Source: Candidatus Competibacteraceae bacterium | GTDB lineage: Bacteria; Bacteroidota; Bacteroidia; CAIKAF01 | Direction: 5' to 3' | NCBI GenBank assembly: GCA_014879445.1 | Contig: JACSSC010000039.1 | Coordinates: 82,757 to 146,756, forward strand | DNA length: 64,000 nucleotides | Shown here: positions 26,364-35,981 of the stretch, one piece after another | How the letters are laid out: the number at the start of each line of letters is the position of its first letter | Position numbering within the stretch: position 1 is the first letter of the stretch | The notes under the pieces: model-generated | Seen by the model: the letters and a program-made list of their open reading frames with translations, nothing else | What the model was told of the DNA's origin: nothing | Databases searched by the model: none | Made by a program: the position numbers and the translations under genes

Positions 26364-27149
26364 ATGAAAGATTTGATATTATTTCCGATTCGGTTGATAT
26401 ATACCCTCTATTTCGTGATTTTGTATTTTTTGGGTTTGACATTGAGTTTTAGTGGCACATTATTGCTAACGATGATGATGGGGAAGAAGGCGCATATGCC
26501 GATATATCGTTTTTATAAGGCGTGGATGGCTGTATTTTTTACGATTTCGGGCGTTAGGATGAAGGTGTATGGAAAGGAGATACGCGATGCGTGCCCGCCG
26601 TGTATTGTAGTAAGCAATCACTCCACCAACATTGATTTGATAACGGCGCCACGCATGTTGCCATTGGGAGCAAAGCCCTTAGCCAAGGCAGAAATATTAA
26701 AAATGCCGATACTTGGATATCAGTTTAGGGTGATGTCGGTAACGGTTGATCGCAAGAGTAAGGAGAGTAGAGAGCGGAGCATGAAGAAGCTACGCGATAC
26801 CTTGGAGACGGGTATTCATATATTTATTTATCCGGAAGGGACTCGAAATCGGACATCGGCGCCGCTTAAAGAGTTTTATGATGGGGCATTTCGTATAGCC
26901 ATTGAAACGCAAAAGCCGATATTGCCGGCAGTAACGGTGAATTCGCGATATATTTGGCCGATGGGTCGCTGGTATGTGAATCCTGGCATGGTGAAAGGCA
27001 TATATTTGCCGGCCATAGACACTCGTGGTATGACGGAGGCCGATGTGCCTGCCTTGAAGCAGCGTGTGTATGATCTTATGGATGCGTGCATACGCGAACA
27101 CGATGTGTTATTCTCCGGTCGCCGTTTGGGGGAAAACCCAGACAAATGA
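26364..27149 (+). CDS. plsC: 1-acyl-sn-glycerol-3-phosphate acyltransferase
   Basis: 261 residues of a membrane-bound acyltransferase that makes phosphatidic acid from lysophosphatidic acid. The N-terminus has a hydrophobic helix pair (LIYTLYFVILYFLGLTL), then the catalytic HX4D motif NHSTNID (His86, Asp91) and the glycerol-phosphate-binding motif YPEGTRNR. Another conserved block, FYDGAFRIAIETQKPILPA, follows. Length and motif spacing are normal. It sits 94 bp after cysQ on the same strand and ends about 147 bp before the PorU start. Acyl donor (ACP or CoA) is not evident. Confidence 0.92.
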   Translation: MKDLILFPIRLIYTLYFVILYFLGLTLSFSGTLLLTMMMGKKAHMPIYRFYKAWMAVFFTISGVRMKVYGKEIRDACPPCIVVSNHSTNIDLITAPRMLPLGAKPLAKAEILKMPILGYQFRVMSVTVDRKSKESRERSMKKLRDTLETGIHIFIYPEGTRNRTSAPLKEFYDGAFRIAIETQKPILPAVTVNSRYIWPMGRWYVNPGMVKGIYLPAIDTRGMTEADVPALKQRVYDLMDACIREHDVLFSGRRLGENPDK

Positions 27150-27295
27150 AATGAATTGACTATCTTTACCCTCAAATTTTTGATACAATAAAGAGTAAAT
27201 TCCGGATTATGAATTTTTTTTTTGGGAGTGATATACTAAAATCAGGAAAAAGGAGTTTATACGCCGAACCAGGTTTGATAAATGTGTTGAAAGAC

Positions 27296-30200
27296 ATGCC
27301 GCGAAGATTGATTTTATGGATTGTATGTGTTGTGATTGGCTCGTTACAGCTTGTGGCACAGTCGCAACGCGAAGTTTCGTTTGAGATATTTTGGCAAACA
27401 CCCCAATATCAGCACAGCGAGTTGGGGAATAGAATGGCATTGCATGCGCCACATCTTTCGATAGATGAACAGGGTAGGCCTGTTTACATGATTGAGTTGG
27501 GGGTGGGTTATCCGGTAAAGCAGGTGCAATGGAGAAATATACAAACGATGGTATTGCCTGAGAGTTGGCTGCCTGCGTTGGAAATGGTAGTGATGTGGCC
27601 TGATGCTTTTTCGTTGGAGCCGGTGCGCTACGAGATACGCAGAGAAGAGTTCAATGGGCTGTTGGTGTATCCGTTGCGCAAACAGGCAAATGGTGAGATT
27701 GAAATTTTGATTTCCGGAACGGTAGAAATTATATATGCTGATAAACCTATTATTTCCGGCGAATCGGTTGCCGAAAAGTCAACATCTCAGTCGGTACTTT
27801 CGTCGGGCAGTTGGCAAAAATTGGGAGTTGCACAAGATGGGGTTTACAGGGTAACATACGAAAGCATGTTGTCGAGTGGATTGTTGTCGGGGCCAGTGGC
27901 ATCTGCATCGGTTAAGTTATATGGCAATGGAGGCCGGATGTTGCCTGAGCCGAATGCACAGTTTCGTTACGATGATCTTTTTGAAAATGCCATTCAGGTG
28001 GAGGATGGAGGCGACAATCAATTTGGTCCGGGTGATTATTTTCTTTTTTATGGGCAGTCGCCACACCGTTGGAGCAGAGACCTGACCGACGGCAAATATA
28101 AATATACCCATCATCTGTATGCCGATACAGCATGTTATTTTCTTACGGTGCAGGGTTCTGGAGGCAAACGCATCTCGTTGAAGAATGAAGAGCCCGGTAT
28201 AGCGACATACAGCACAACCTCATCAGATGGTTTTTTTGTGATAAATCAGGAGCGCACCAATTTGATAAAATCAGGTCGCGCTTGGTTTGGCGATTATTTT
28301 AATTTCACGACCTCATTTACTTACAATTTGTCGTTACCCGGTGCTATCAATGGCAGTTTGGCATCGGTCAAAACCCAGCTGGCATCGCGTTGTGTATCCT
28401 GTGGTACCAATATGCTGGTTAAATATAACGGGGTTTCGGCATATTCCTTTTCTATTACGGCTGTGGGGTCATCTTACAATGCTCCGTACGCCAATTATGG
28501 TAGCAGTTCAGGGAATATAACATTGAGTGGTTCACAGCATACGGTTGAAATTATCAGGCAATCGGGGCAGGAGGTATGGTTTGATTTTTTGGAGGTGAAT
28601 TATCGAAAAAGCATTCAGATTTCGTCGGGTCAATTGGATTTTCGCGATTCTACTACCATAGGAAAGGGATTGGTAAGCTATAATGTACAGTCGCCATCGG
28701 GCTCAACGATATGGGATGTAACGCATCCGCTTGAGCCAATGCGTCAGCAGGCCACGTATGGAGGAAGTGGTTATACATTTCAGGTTACGGCAGATACCCT
28801 TCGAGAATATATTGTTTTTGCTCAGGGCGCTTATTATTCACCAACATTTTTGGGTGCAGTAACCAATCAAAATCTACATGGATTGACAAGCGAGTCGTTG
28901 GCGCCCGACCTGATTATCGTTACACATCCGCTGTTTCAGGCACAAGCACTACAGCTGGCCGAATGGCATATAGTGCAAGACGGGATGAAAGTGCATACGG
29001 TGTCGGTAGATCAGATATACAATGAGTATTCATCCGGTATGCAAGATATTACGGCCATTCGCGATTATGTGAAGATGTATATGGACAACCATGCACCCGG
29101 TACAGGTCCTCGATATCTGCTTTTATTTGGCGATGGCTCATTCGATTACAAAACCTATCTGAATCGTACGCAAAACAACACGAATTTTGTGCCCTGTTTT
29201 CAATCAACCGAATCATTTGATCGTGGGGGGCAATCATATACATCCGACGATTTTTTTGGATTGCTTGGTAATAATGAGGGTATAACCGGTAAAATTCAAC
29301 TGAGTTTAACGAATACCATAGATATTGGAATAGGCCGGATACCTGTACGCACGGCTACCGAAGCACAAGGAGTAGTGGATAAGATTATTCACTATGATTC
29401 GAATAAAGCGTGTTATCGCGATTGGCGTAATGTGGTTACACTGATTGCAGATGATATGGAGGCCGGATGGGAAGCCGCATTTTTCTCCAACAGTCAGGCC
29501 ATCGCCTCTCAAATGCAAAATAATTTTCCGGTATGGAATATAGATAAACTATACCTTGATGCCTTTCAACAGGTTACCAATGCCGGTCAGCGATATCCTG
29601 AAGCCGAGCGTTATTTAGCCAACCGGATTCACAATGGCACATTGCTGATTAATTATATTGGACATGGCGGAGAGGCCGGACTTACCAGCGAACGCTTGTT
29701 GGGAATAAATGATGTGAATGAATGGGACAATTTCAACAAATTACCTGCATTTACTACGGCAACCTGCACCTTTACCCGATTTGATAATCCCGAATATCTT
29801 TCGGCGGGCGAATTGATACTGTTGCGACCCGACGGTGGTGGTATTGCGCTTTTTTCAACCGTTCGCGCCATTTCGGTAGTGCCCAATTTCAATTATAAAT
29901 TTTTTCAGGCCGCCTTCAGCTCTATGTCGGATGGCAGCATGCCACGCATGGGCGATGTGATACGTATGGCCAAACAACCGACCAATGATTGGGGCGAACA
30001 AAACATCTTGCTGTTTGGCGACCCTGCATTGGCCTTGGCTTATCCTCGATTTAGGGTGATTACCGATGAAATCAATGGATTGGCTACCGATACAGGTGTT
30101 GGCGCGCCGGCAACAGATACGCTAAGTGCTTCTCAAATGGTTGTTATCAAAGGTCATATTGAAGATACAGATGGAAATTTGATGACGGATTTTAATGGTG

Positions 30201-31147
30201 TGCTATATACAACCGTTTTTGACAAACCCTCCCAATTGGTAACTTTAGCTAATGATCCACAGGCCCAATCCTATAATTTTACTTTACAAAAAAACACTCT
30301 GTTTAGAGGAAAATCATCCGTTAAGGACGGAGAATTTACGGTTAGTTTTAAAGTGCCATTAGATATTAATTATATGACAGGCACCGGAAAGATTAGCTAT
30401 TATGCCCAAAATGAAATATTTGATGCGCAGGGGTATTACAACAACTTTATAGTAGGCGGAGCCGAAGAAAATTGTGATGATGATACCCAGGGACCTCAAT
30501 TACAAATCTTTATGAATGATACCCTTTTTGTGAATGGGGGTATTTGTCATGCCAATCCTGATCTGTTGATTTTGATGCACGACGAAAGTGGAATGAATAT
30601 GACAGGCAACGGCATCGGGCACGATATGATGGCATACATTGATGGAGATTTGAGCAAAGCCCACCGGCTGAACGATTTTTATGAAGCCAACCTGGATGAT
30701 TTTACACGAGGTGTGATACGTTATCCGCTTACCGGGTTAAGTGCAGGTTATCATTATGTAGTGGTACAAATTTGGGACGGATGTAATAATTTTTCGTTTG
30801 ACACCTTGCATTTTGCTGTTACCAATAGCGATCCAGCATTGATTAATGTCATGGCATATCCCAATCCATTTACCACGCAAACCACTATATCTTTTGAGCA
30901 TAATCAAGCGGGGAGTGCAGTATCTTTTGATATTTTAATAACCGATTTGTCGGGCAGATTGGTGAAGCGATGGCAGATAGATGAAGTGCCCGACGGTTTT
31001 CGTCAGATCAATGTAACCTGGGATGGTACGGGTGTGCATGGACCGAGCCGTGCTGCCGGCATGTATGTTTGCAAAGTGTATATGACTACCTCTCAAGGAA
31101 CCGTGTTGACAGGTAGTTGTAAAATAATATTAATCAGAGATAAATAA
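27296..31147 (+). CDS. porU: Type IX secretion system sortase PorU
   Basis: 1283 residues from the Met at 27296. PorU is the outer-membrane C25 (gingipain-type) cysteine peptidase that cuts T9SS sorting tails and transfers cargo to lipid anchors. After the signal peptide (RLILWIVCVVIGSLQLVAQ) comes a beta-rich N-terminal domain; the catalytic pair is the His in NYIGHGGEAG (790 in this numbering) and the Cys in TATCTFTRFD (824). The tail contains YPNPFTTQTTISF and an SGRLVKRW beta strand, the retained sorting-like domain known in PorU. The track start at 27209 adds a 29-residue leader with no signal peptide character. porV follows 11 bp later; this pairing is conserved in Bacteroidota and PorU-PorV act together. 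Confidence 0.94.
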   Translation: MPRRLILWIVCVVIGSLQLVAQSQREVSFEIFWQTPQYQHSELGNRMALHAPHLSIDEQGRPVYMIELGVGYPVKQVQWRNIQTMVLPESWLPALEMVVMWPDAFSLEPVRYEIRREEFNGLLVYPLRKQANGEIEILISGTVEIIYADKPIISGESVAEKSTSQSVLSSGSWQKLGVAQDGVYRVTYESMLSSGLLSGPVASASVKLYGNGGRMLPEPNAQFRYDDLFENAIQVEDGGDNQFGPGDYFLFYGQSPHRWSRDLTDGKYKYTHHLYADTACYFLTVQGSGGKRISLKNEEPGIATYSTTSSDGFFVINQERTNLIKSGRAWFGDYFNFTTSFTYNLSLPGAINGSLASVKTQLASRCVSCGTNMLVKYNGVSAYSFSITAVGSSYNAPYANYGSSSGNITLSGSQHTVEIIRQSGQEVWFDFLEVNYRKSIQISSGQLDFRDSTTIGKGLVSYNVQSPSGSTIWDVTHPLEPMRQQATYGGSGYTFQVTADTLREYIVFAQGAYYSPTFLGAVTNQNLHGLTSESLAPDLIIVTHPLFQAQALQLAEWHIVQDGMKVHTVSVDQIYNEYSSGMQDITAIRDYVKMYMDNHAPGTGPRYLLLFGDGSFDYKTYLNRTQNNTNFVPCFQSTESFDRGGQSYTSDDFFGLLGNNEGITGKIQLSLTNTIDIGIGRIPVRTATEAQGVVDKIIHYDSNKACYRDWRNVVTLIADDMEAGWEAAFFSNSQAIASQMQNNFPVWNIDKLYLDAFQQVTNAGQRYPEAERYLANRIHNGTLLINYIGHGGEAGLTSERLLGINDVNEWDNFNKLPAFTTATCTFTRFDNPEYLSAGELILLRPDGGGIALFSTVRAISVVPNFNYKFFQAAFSSMSDGSMPRMGDVIRMAKQPTNDWGEQNILLFGDPALALAYPRFRVITDEINGLATDTGVGAPATDTLSASQMVVIKGHIEDTDGNLMTDFNGVLYTTVFDKPSQLVTLANDPQAQSYNFTLQKNTLFRGKSSVKDGEFTVSFKVPLDINYMTGTGKISYYAQNEIFDAQGYYNNFIVGGAEENCDDDTQGPQLQIFMNDTLFVNGGICHANPDLLILMHDESGMNMTGNGIGHDMMAYIDGDLSKAHRLNDFYEANLDDFTRGVIRYPLTGLSAGYHYVVVQIWDGCNNFSFDTLHFAVTNSDPALINVMAYPNPFTTQTTISFEHNQAGSAVSFDILITDLSGRLVKRWQIDEVPDGFRQINVTWDGTGVHGPSRAAGMYVCKVYMTTSQGTVLTGSCKIILIRDK

Positions 31148-31158
31148 AACCAGATTCC

Positions 31159-32484
31159 ATGAATACAATTAAATCAAGTGAGATTACTATATTTGCCTTT
31201 CGAATGAATACTATGTTTTTAAATAGAATACAAACCGGCTTGTTGCTAGCTCTAACATCAGGGCTGGCATTAGCACAACCCTCCGAGCAGGATTTATCAA
31301 ATCTTGGAAGTCGAACCATCACGACAGCAGTACCTTTTTTGATGATTTCGCCTGATGCCAAAGCAGGTGGTTATGCCGATCAGGGTGTATCTACCGAGCC
31401 GGATGCTAACTCCATGCACTGGAACGTGGGAAAATTGGCCTTGGCTGATAAAGACATGAGCATAGCGGTATCATACACACCTTGGTTGCGCCAATTGGTG
31501 CCGGATATCAACTTAGCTTATTTGGGTTTTTATAAAAAAATTGGCGGAAGAACATGCATAGGAGCATCCATTCGATATTTTTCGTTGGGAGATATCACTT
31601 TTACCGACAACAATGGGAATACCATCGGGCAATACAACCCCAACGAGTTTGCCATTGATGCCGGTGCCTCTCTTAAACTCAGCGATCACTGGAGCGGAGG
31701 TATTGCTTTTCGCTTTATCTATTCCAACCTTACCTTAGGGCAAAATGTGCAGGGTGCTGCTACCAATCCCGGATTGGCCGGTGCAGGTGATTTGGGTTTC
31801 TTTTATCAGAATCCCGACAAAAAACTGTTCAAACGCCCTGTTACTTGGCGCTTCGGCTTTTCGATAACCAATATCGGTAATAAAATTAAATATTCAGAAA
31901 CGCAACCCGATGGAGATTATATTCCGATTAATTTGCGATTTGGAACCAGCAATACCTTGCAAATAGACAAATTCAATAAAATTACGATTTCGTTGGAGTT
32001 GTCTAAATTAATGGTGCCTTCTAATCCAGTATATGAGCGCGATTCGGTTACAAATAATGTGGTGTATGGCCCCGATGGCAAGCCGGTTATTTTGGCAGGC
32101 ATGGATCCTAATCGTAATGTGATTGCCGGTATGTTCTCTTCTTTATGGGATTCGCCAGCCGGATTTGAGGGCGAAATGTCGGAGTTTACGATTTCTTCTG
32201 GTGCCGAATATTGGTACAACAATTTGTTTCGTGCCGCTTTTGGCTTCTTTTACGAACCTAGAGTGAGTGGCAATCGTCAGTACTTTACTTTGGGCGCAGG
32301 TGTGCGTTACAAAATTTTTGGATTGGATTTTTCTTATCTAATCCCAACAGTGCAACGTAATCCGTTGGAGCATACCGTTCGATTTACGCTTTCATTCAAC
32401 TTCAACAGCTTGAAGAAAAAGACATCCGACGGTGAATCAACACCCAAAAAAGGGAAAAACAAAGCGCCAATAAACGCAAACTAA
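31159..32484 (+). CDS. porV: Type IX secretion outer-membrane protein PorV (LptO)
   Basis: 441 residues (alternative starts at 31204 or 31213 would give a more typical signal peptide, FLNRIQTGLLLALTSGLALAQ). PorV is a 14-strand outer-membrane barrel of the FadL fold that carries cargo from the translocon to PorU. The highly conserved opening after the signal, LMISPDAKAGGYADQGVSTEPD then MHWNVGKLALADKD, is diagnostic (quoted in parts). The rest alternates hydrophobic beta-strands with loops and ends with a Lys-rich tail. It starts 11 bp after porU and converges with a methyltransferase gene only 2 bp beyond its stop. Confidence 0.94.
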   Translation: MNTIKSSEITIFAFRMNTMFLNRIQTGLLLALTSGLALAQPSEQDLSNLGSRTITTAVPFLMISPDAKAGGYADQGVSTEPDANSMHWNVGKLALADKDMSIAVSYTPWLRQLVPDINLAYLGFYKKIGGRTCIGASIRYFSLGDITFTDNNGNTIGQYNPNEFAIDAGASLKLSDHWSGGIAFRFIYSNLTLGQNVQGAATNPGLAGAGDLGFFYQNPDKKLFKRPVTWRFGFSITNIGNKIKYSETQPDGDYIPINLRFGTSNTLQIDKFNKITISLELSKLMVPSNPVYERDSVTNNVVYGPDGKPVILAGMDPNRNVIAGMFSSLWDSPAGFEGEMSEFTISSGAEYWYNNLFRAAFGFFYEPRVSGNRQYFTLGAGVRYKIFGLDFSYLIPTVQRNPLEHTVRFTLSFNFNSLKKKTSDGESTPKKGKNKAPINAN

Positions 32485-32486
32485 TA

Positions 32487-33362
32487 TTATTTTTTTACAA
32501 ACATCCCTTTCAGGGTATCGCCTTTCTTGAATAATGTTAGGATACCATTCGCTGTATCTTTTAGCATTCGCATATACCATTTATTTTCGGCCATTTGTCT
32601 GATTTTTTCATCATCACTTTCTCTGCTAACAGGTTTAGCTGAGGCAATATGATGACTGATTTTAATTCGGCTGATGCTGATGCCGGTTGTTTGCAAATGC
32701 ATGACGTCAAATCCATGTTTCTGAAACAAAAACCGGAGCGTGCGTGGTGTATAATAGCAAAGATGCTCGGGATAAGTTACAACATTCCATTTGTTGCCAG
32801 TAATAATTCGGCTCAGCGAATTGAAGTTGGGTGTGGTAATATACACCAAACCGCCTGCTCTGAGCAGCGTAGCAAAGTGCTGTATATCTGTATGAGGGTT
32901 ATTGATATGTTCAATCACCTCAAAAGAGGTAATCACATCAAAAGATTGTGGATTGTAAAGATTAGGATTCAGCGGCCCTTGCTTCATAGATATACCTTTT
33001 TGGGTACAAATTTCCATAGCGCGATCTGTAAATTCGGTACCATGCACCTCCCATCCGCGTTTTGCTGCTTCTTCCAAAAAATATCCGATACCACAACCGA
33101 CATCCAATATTTTTCCGGTTTTTCTGAACGGTTCAAAACGATCGAGTAGCTCATGATAGCGTTTTATGGTAATCGGGCTTAAAAAATCGTTTCGGCCATA
33201 TCCCTGATAGTGCTTCATTAAGGTAGATTCGTCGGGAATAAGTCGTGCAAAAATAAAAGAGCAAGCTTTGCATCGAGCCAAGTGCGCTCTTTCCCATCCT
33301 TTGATATCAACAGGATGTGGATGATTACATAACGGACAATATGTAAATGAATGAGAATGCAT
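32487..33362 (-). CDS. Class I SAM methyltransferase with N-terminal zinc-binding motif
   Basis: 291 residues. An N-terminal four-Cys cluster (Cys9, Cys12, Cys31, Cys34; CPLC...CKAC) should bind zinc, followed by a Rossmann methyltransferase core (KILDVGCGIGYFLEEAAKRGWEVHGTE; motif LDVGCGIGYF) and FDVITSFEVIEHINNP. This layout occurs in sugar- or lipid-linked methyltransferases of surface-glycan clusters. It is 5 bp downstream of a polytopic polymerase-like gene, supporting a glycan role. Acceptor unknown. Confidence 0.85.
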   Translation of the reverse strand: MHSHSFTYCPLCNHPHPVDIKGWERAHLARCKACSFIFARLIPDESTLMKHYQGYGRNDFLSPITIKRYHELLDRFEPFRKTGKILDVGCGIGYFLEEAAKRGWEVHGTEFTDRAMEICTQKGISMKQGPLNPNLYNPQSFDVITSFEVIEHINNPHTDIQHFATLLRAGGLVYITTPNFNSLSRIITGNKWNVVTYPEHLCYYTPRTLRFLFQKHGFDVMHLQTTGISISRIKISHHIASAKPVSRESDDEKIRQMAENKWYMRMLKDTANGILTLFKKGDTLKGMFVKK

Positions 33363-33367
33363 GAATA

Positions 33368-34744
33368 TTAGTGAAAGTATTGCGGCTGAATATTAGCTTG
33401 CTTTTTCTTAATTACTATATGGTTGAGTATCATAAAGAAAATGATAAAAAAAGGCAGCATTTGTATTTTGTAACGCACCAAAGCACCAAAGTTGGCAGTA
33501 GTTAGACCAATGATAAATGCAATAAGAATGCTGAATATAAGGCAAAAGCTGAGAATCGGATTGCGGAACGGTTCTGTGAACAATCGAAAGCGCAATTTGG
33601 CTAACGAATACAAAGTAAAAAGTAATAAAGCCAGATTTTCCAGCCCTGAGATTAATACAACCGGGCTTCGGGCTTCCCATATATAAGGCCTGAACAATCC
33701 GGCATTGATGGCTGCCGGTGCTTTTTTCAAAATGCCGGGTATGGTAGGTTCGAAAGTTCCGATATTGAAATTGTTTTTTCCGTATGCATCTTCGCGAAGC
33801 AAATCTTGCTGAATGATGCTGGCTTGATTTAGTACCCTGTCGGCACTGTAATATCCTAAATTAGTAGAAGACCTGATATATACAACTAACATAAGCATAA
33901 CCATGATAGACAACGCTAAAGGAAGCGCCATGATGCGAAAAAACCAGATGCGAATACGCTGCACGCGTTCAAAAGTAAACCAAATAATGAGGCCGGGCAT
34001 GAGTGCCAAAAACAAATAGGGTTTGATGCGAAGTAGCAGTAATGAAAATAAAATCATCCACATGATAGTAGAAAAACTGCCGCTTCTTTCCATAAATATA
34101 CGATGAGCATATACAATAACTAAACTGATACTAAAGATAGAAATGGTATCTTTCATAATGCCCGAACCCCAAAAGAAAAATGAAGGTGTGTAGAATAAAG
34201 CCCAGGCAAACTGCTTGTATAAGTCAGGAAATAATTGAACGAACAGATTGTATAATCGCCATATTCCAAAATAACTAAAAAATGACATCAGGATGGTAGA
34301 AGTAAGAAAATTACCACCGGTAAGAATGGCAAGCACACTGGCTATACGAATAACATTGAAGTTTTCGGTTTTAGTTATCAGATGATAGGGAGGCCAGTAA
34401 GTGTGATTGTTGAAATAGGAAAAATATTTTTCGGGTGTAATTTTAAAAATCATAAGTTCGAAAAAGCGTTCAGGATTATAGTAAAACAGGTTTTTCATGC
34501 AGGTCGCACCCGAATAATAATCAATCGTGTCGCCTCCTTTATAATAGTATAGATACACCATACCGAATGCCACTCCGCCAAAAATCTTAACGAATAATCC
34601 TTTGGCAAAGTAGGAATAGTGAATAAGCGATTCTTTTTTTTGCGATTGAATAATCAATCCATATATCATTAAAAGAATAATAATAATACCTGAGAGGGCA
34701 TAATCAATGGGCGCCAGTGAGAGAAAATAATATTCTTTAGCCAT
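33368..34744 (-). CDS. Polytopic membrane protein, O-antigen polymerase-like
   Basis: 458 residues with about ten to twelve hydrophobic helices and a large extracytoplasmic loop between residues 280 and 340. It has no clear enzyme motif, but the topology and neighbourhood (methyltransferase 5 bp downstream, sugar amidotransferase 51 bp upstream) suit a Wzy-like polymerase or an undecaprenyl-linked glycosyltransferase of the surface-glycan cluster. Wzy proteins are poorly conserved, so homology searches would be needed to separate these options. TATCTTTA, one base off the -7 consensus, is seen upstream. Confidence 0.6.
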   Translation of the reverse strand: MAKEYYFLSLAPIDYALSGIIIILLMIYGLIIQSQKKESLIHYSYFAKGLFVKIFGGVAFGMVYLYYYKGGDTIDYYSGATCMKNLFYYNPERFFELMIFKITPEKYFSYFNNHTYWPPYHLITKTENFNVIRIASVLAILTGGNFLTSTILMSFFSYFGIWRLYNLFVQLFPDLYKQFAWALFYTPSFFFWGSGIMKDTISIFSISLVIVYAHRIFMERSGSFSTIMWMILFSLLLLRIKPYLFLALMPGLIIWFTFERVQRIRIWFFRIMALPLALSIMVMLMLVVYIRSSTNLGYYSADRVLNQASIIQQDLLREDAYGKNNFNIGTFEPTIPGILKKAPAAINAGLFRPYIWEARSPVVLISGLENLALLLFTLYSLAKLRFRLFTEPFRNPILSFCLIFSILIAFIIGLTTANFGALVRYKIQMLPFFIIFFMILNHIVIKKKQANIQPQYFH

Positions 34745-34795
34745 CCATTTAGTTTCTGTTAAACGCTTTCATTGGTTACATAAAGATAATGGATG

Positions 34796-35914
34796 TTACG
34801 ATATTTTTTTTAATTTACGGTAGGTTTTGTAAAGAAATTCTAAGAATCGCTGATTGTTTGGATAATCTTGATGTGATAGAGGGGGGGCGGACATGATTTT
34901 ATTTAAGTCATCTTCAGAAATATCTAATTTTTTGCAGATATATGCTTTATCAGCGGAGGCCCGTTCTGAATCATAGATGGGTTTGGAAAGTTCATTTAAA
35001 GCTTGTTCACGACTAATTTTTCCATTACAAATTTGTGTAGAAAGCGTAGCCCTGCGGTAGTCAATGTTGAATTTATTCGGAAGAATATAAGATTGAACAA
35101 AACGCGTATAAATAGATTCGTAATGTTTGCCACCGTAATATTGCCAGCCGAGTTGATCTATCAAAAGTTTCATGGCTTTTTCTTTATCATAATCCACAAG
35201 GTTCAGCAGATAAATGATACGAATTCGTTTGAAATATTTATAATACAACTCTTGTAAAAATCCAAAGAGCGGAATACGTATGCGTTTGGATTTGCCATAT
35301 TTACGTTGAATGGATTTGATATATCGCAAATCTTTGGCATCATAATGCCAACTTTTAGGCAAAATTCCTTCGGTGGCGAAGTTGCCACCACTGATGATGT
35401 ATTTCACACCGTATCGAGCGGCGACCTGATGCATTGCACCCAAAATAGCAATGTCGGTAGGCGTTTCGAGTTCGGGTACTGATGCCTTGAGAAAGGAGAG
35501 TTGCAGGTCGCGAAAACTTTCCCAATCCAAAACAAAGCTCTCATAATCAAAGCCCAGTTTTTCAACGATGTTGCGTATGTTCTTTACAGAGATGTCGGAG
35601 TTCCATCCATTGTCCATGTGCACACTTAATACACGCAATCCGGCCTCTTTGCAAACATAAGCAGCATAGCAGCTGTCAACGCCACCACTGATTCCAAGCA
35701 CACAATCGTATTGCGCATTTTGGGATGTTGATTTGATTTCATGCACCAATGCCAAAAATTGTTTGTTGCTTTCCTCGCCTCTGTATGTGCGGTGTGACGT
35801 GTTCTGAAAATAGTCGGTGCAATGATTGCAATAGCCATTTTCGTCAAAAGTGATGAAAGCATCGCTGGTATCCATCACACATCTTCTGCATTGTTGATAA
35901 GGATGTCGGGTCAT
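34796..35914 (-). CDS. N-acetyl sugar amidotransferase (PseA/WbpG-like)
   Basis: 372 residues of the PP-loop ATPase family that converts the N-acetyl group of a nucleotide sugar or glycan residue to an acetamidino group. Two CxxC pairs (Cys9, Cys12, Cys29, Cys32) make a zinc site near the N-terminus, and the ATP pyrophosphatase loop is ISGGVDSCYA (residues 75-84). The known pathway (WbpG with HisH and HisF in Pseudomonas, PseA in Campylobacter) needs ammonia delivered by a HisH/HisF-like pair. The HisF-like gene is 67 bp upstream here, but no HisH gene is visible. Target sugar unknown. Confidence 0.88.
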   Translation of the reverse strand: MTRHPYQQCRRCVMDTSDAFITFDENGYCNHCTDYFQNTSHRTYRGEESNKQFLALVHEIKSTSQNAQYDCVLGISGGVDSCYAAYVCKEAGLRVLSVHMDNGWNSDISVKNIRNIVEKLGFDYESFVLDWESFRDLQLSFLKASVPELETPTDIAILGAMHQVAARYGVKYIISGGNFATEGILPKSWHYDAKDLRYIKSIQRKYGKSKRIRIPLFGFLQELYYKYFKRIRIIYLLNLVDYDKEKAMKLLIDQLGWQYYGGKHYESIYTRFVQSYILPNKFNIDYRRATLSTQICNGKISREQALNELSKPIYDSERASADKAYICKKLDISEDDLNKIMSAPPLSHQDYPNNQRFLEFLYKTYRKLKKIS

Positions 35915-35981
35915 AAGGTTTAAATTTCTGCTTAATGAGAAATTTGCATAAAAGTAATGCGAAAAAAATAAATATGCATCA

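Noticed and set aside
32649-33149. 166-residue plus-strand ORF inside the methyltransferase
   Set aside because: Antisense shadow of a convincing SAM methyltransferase.
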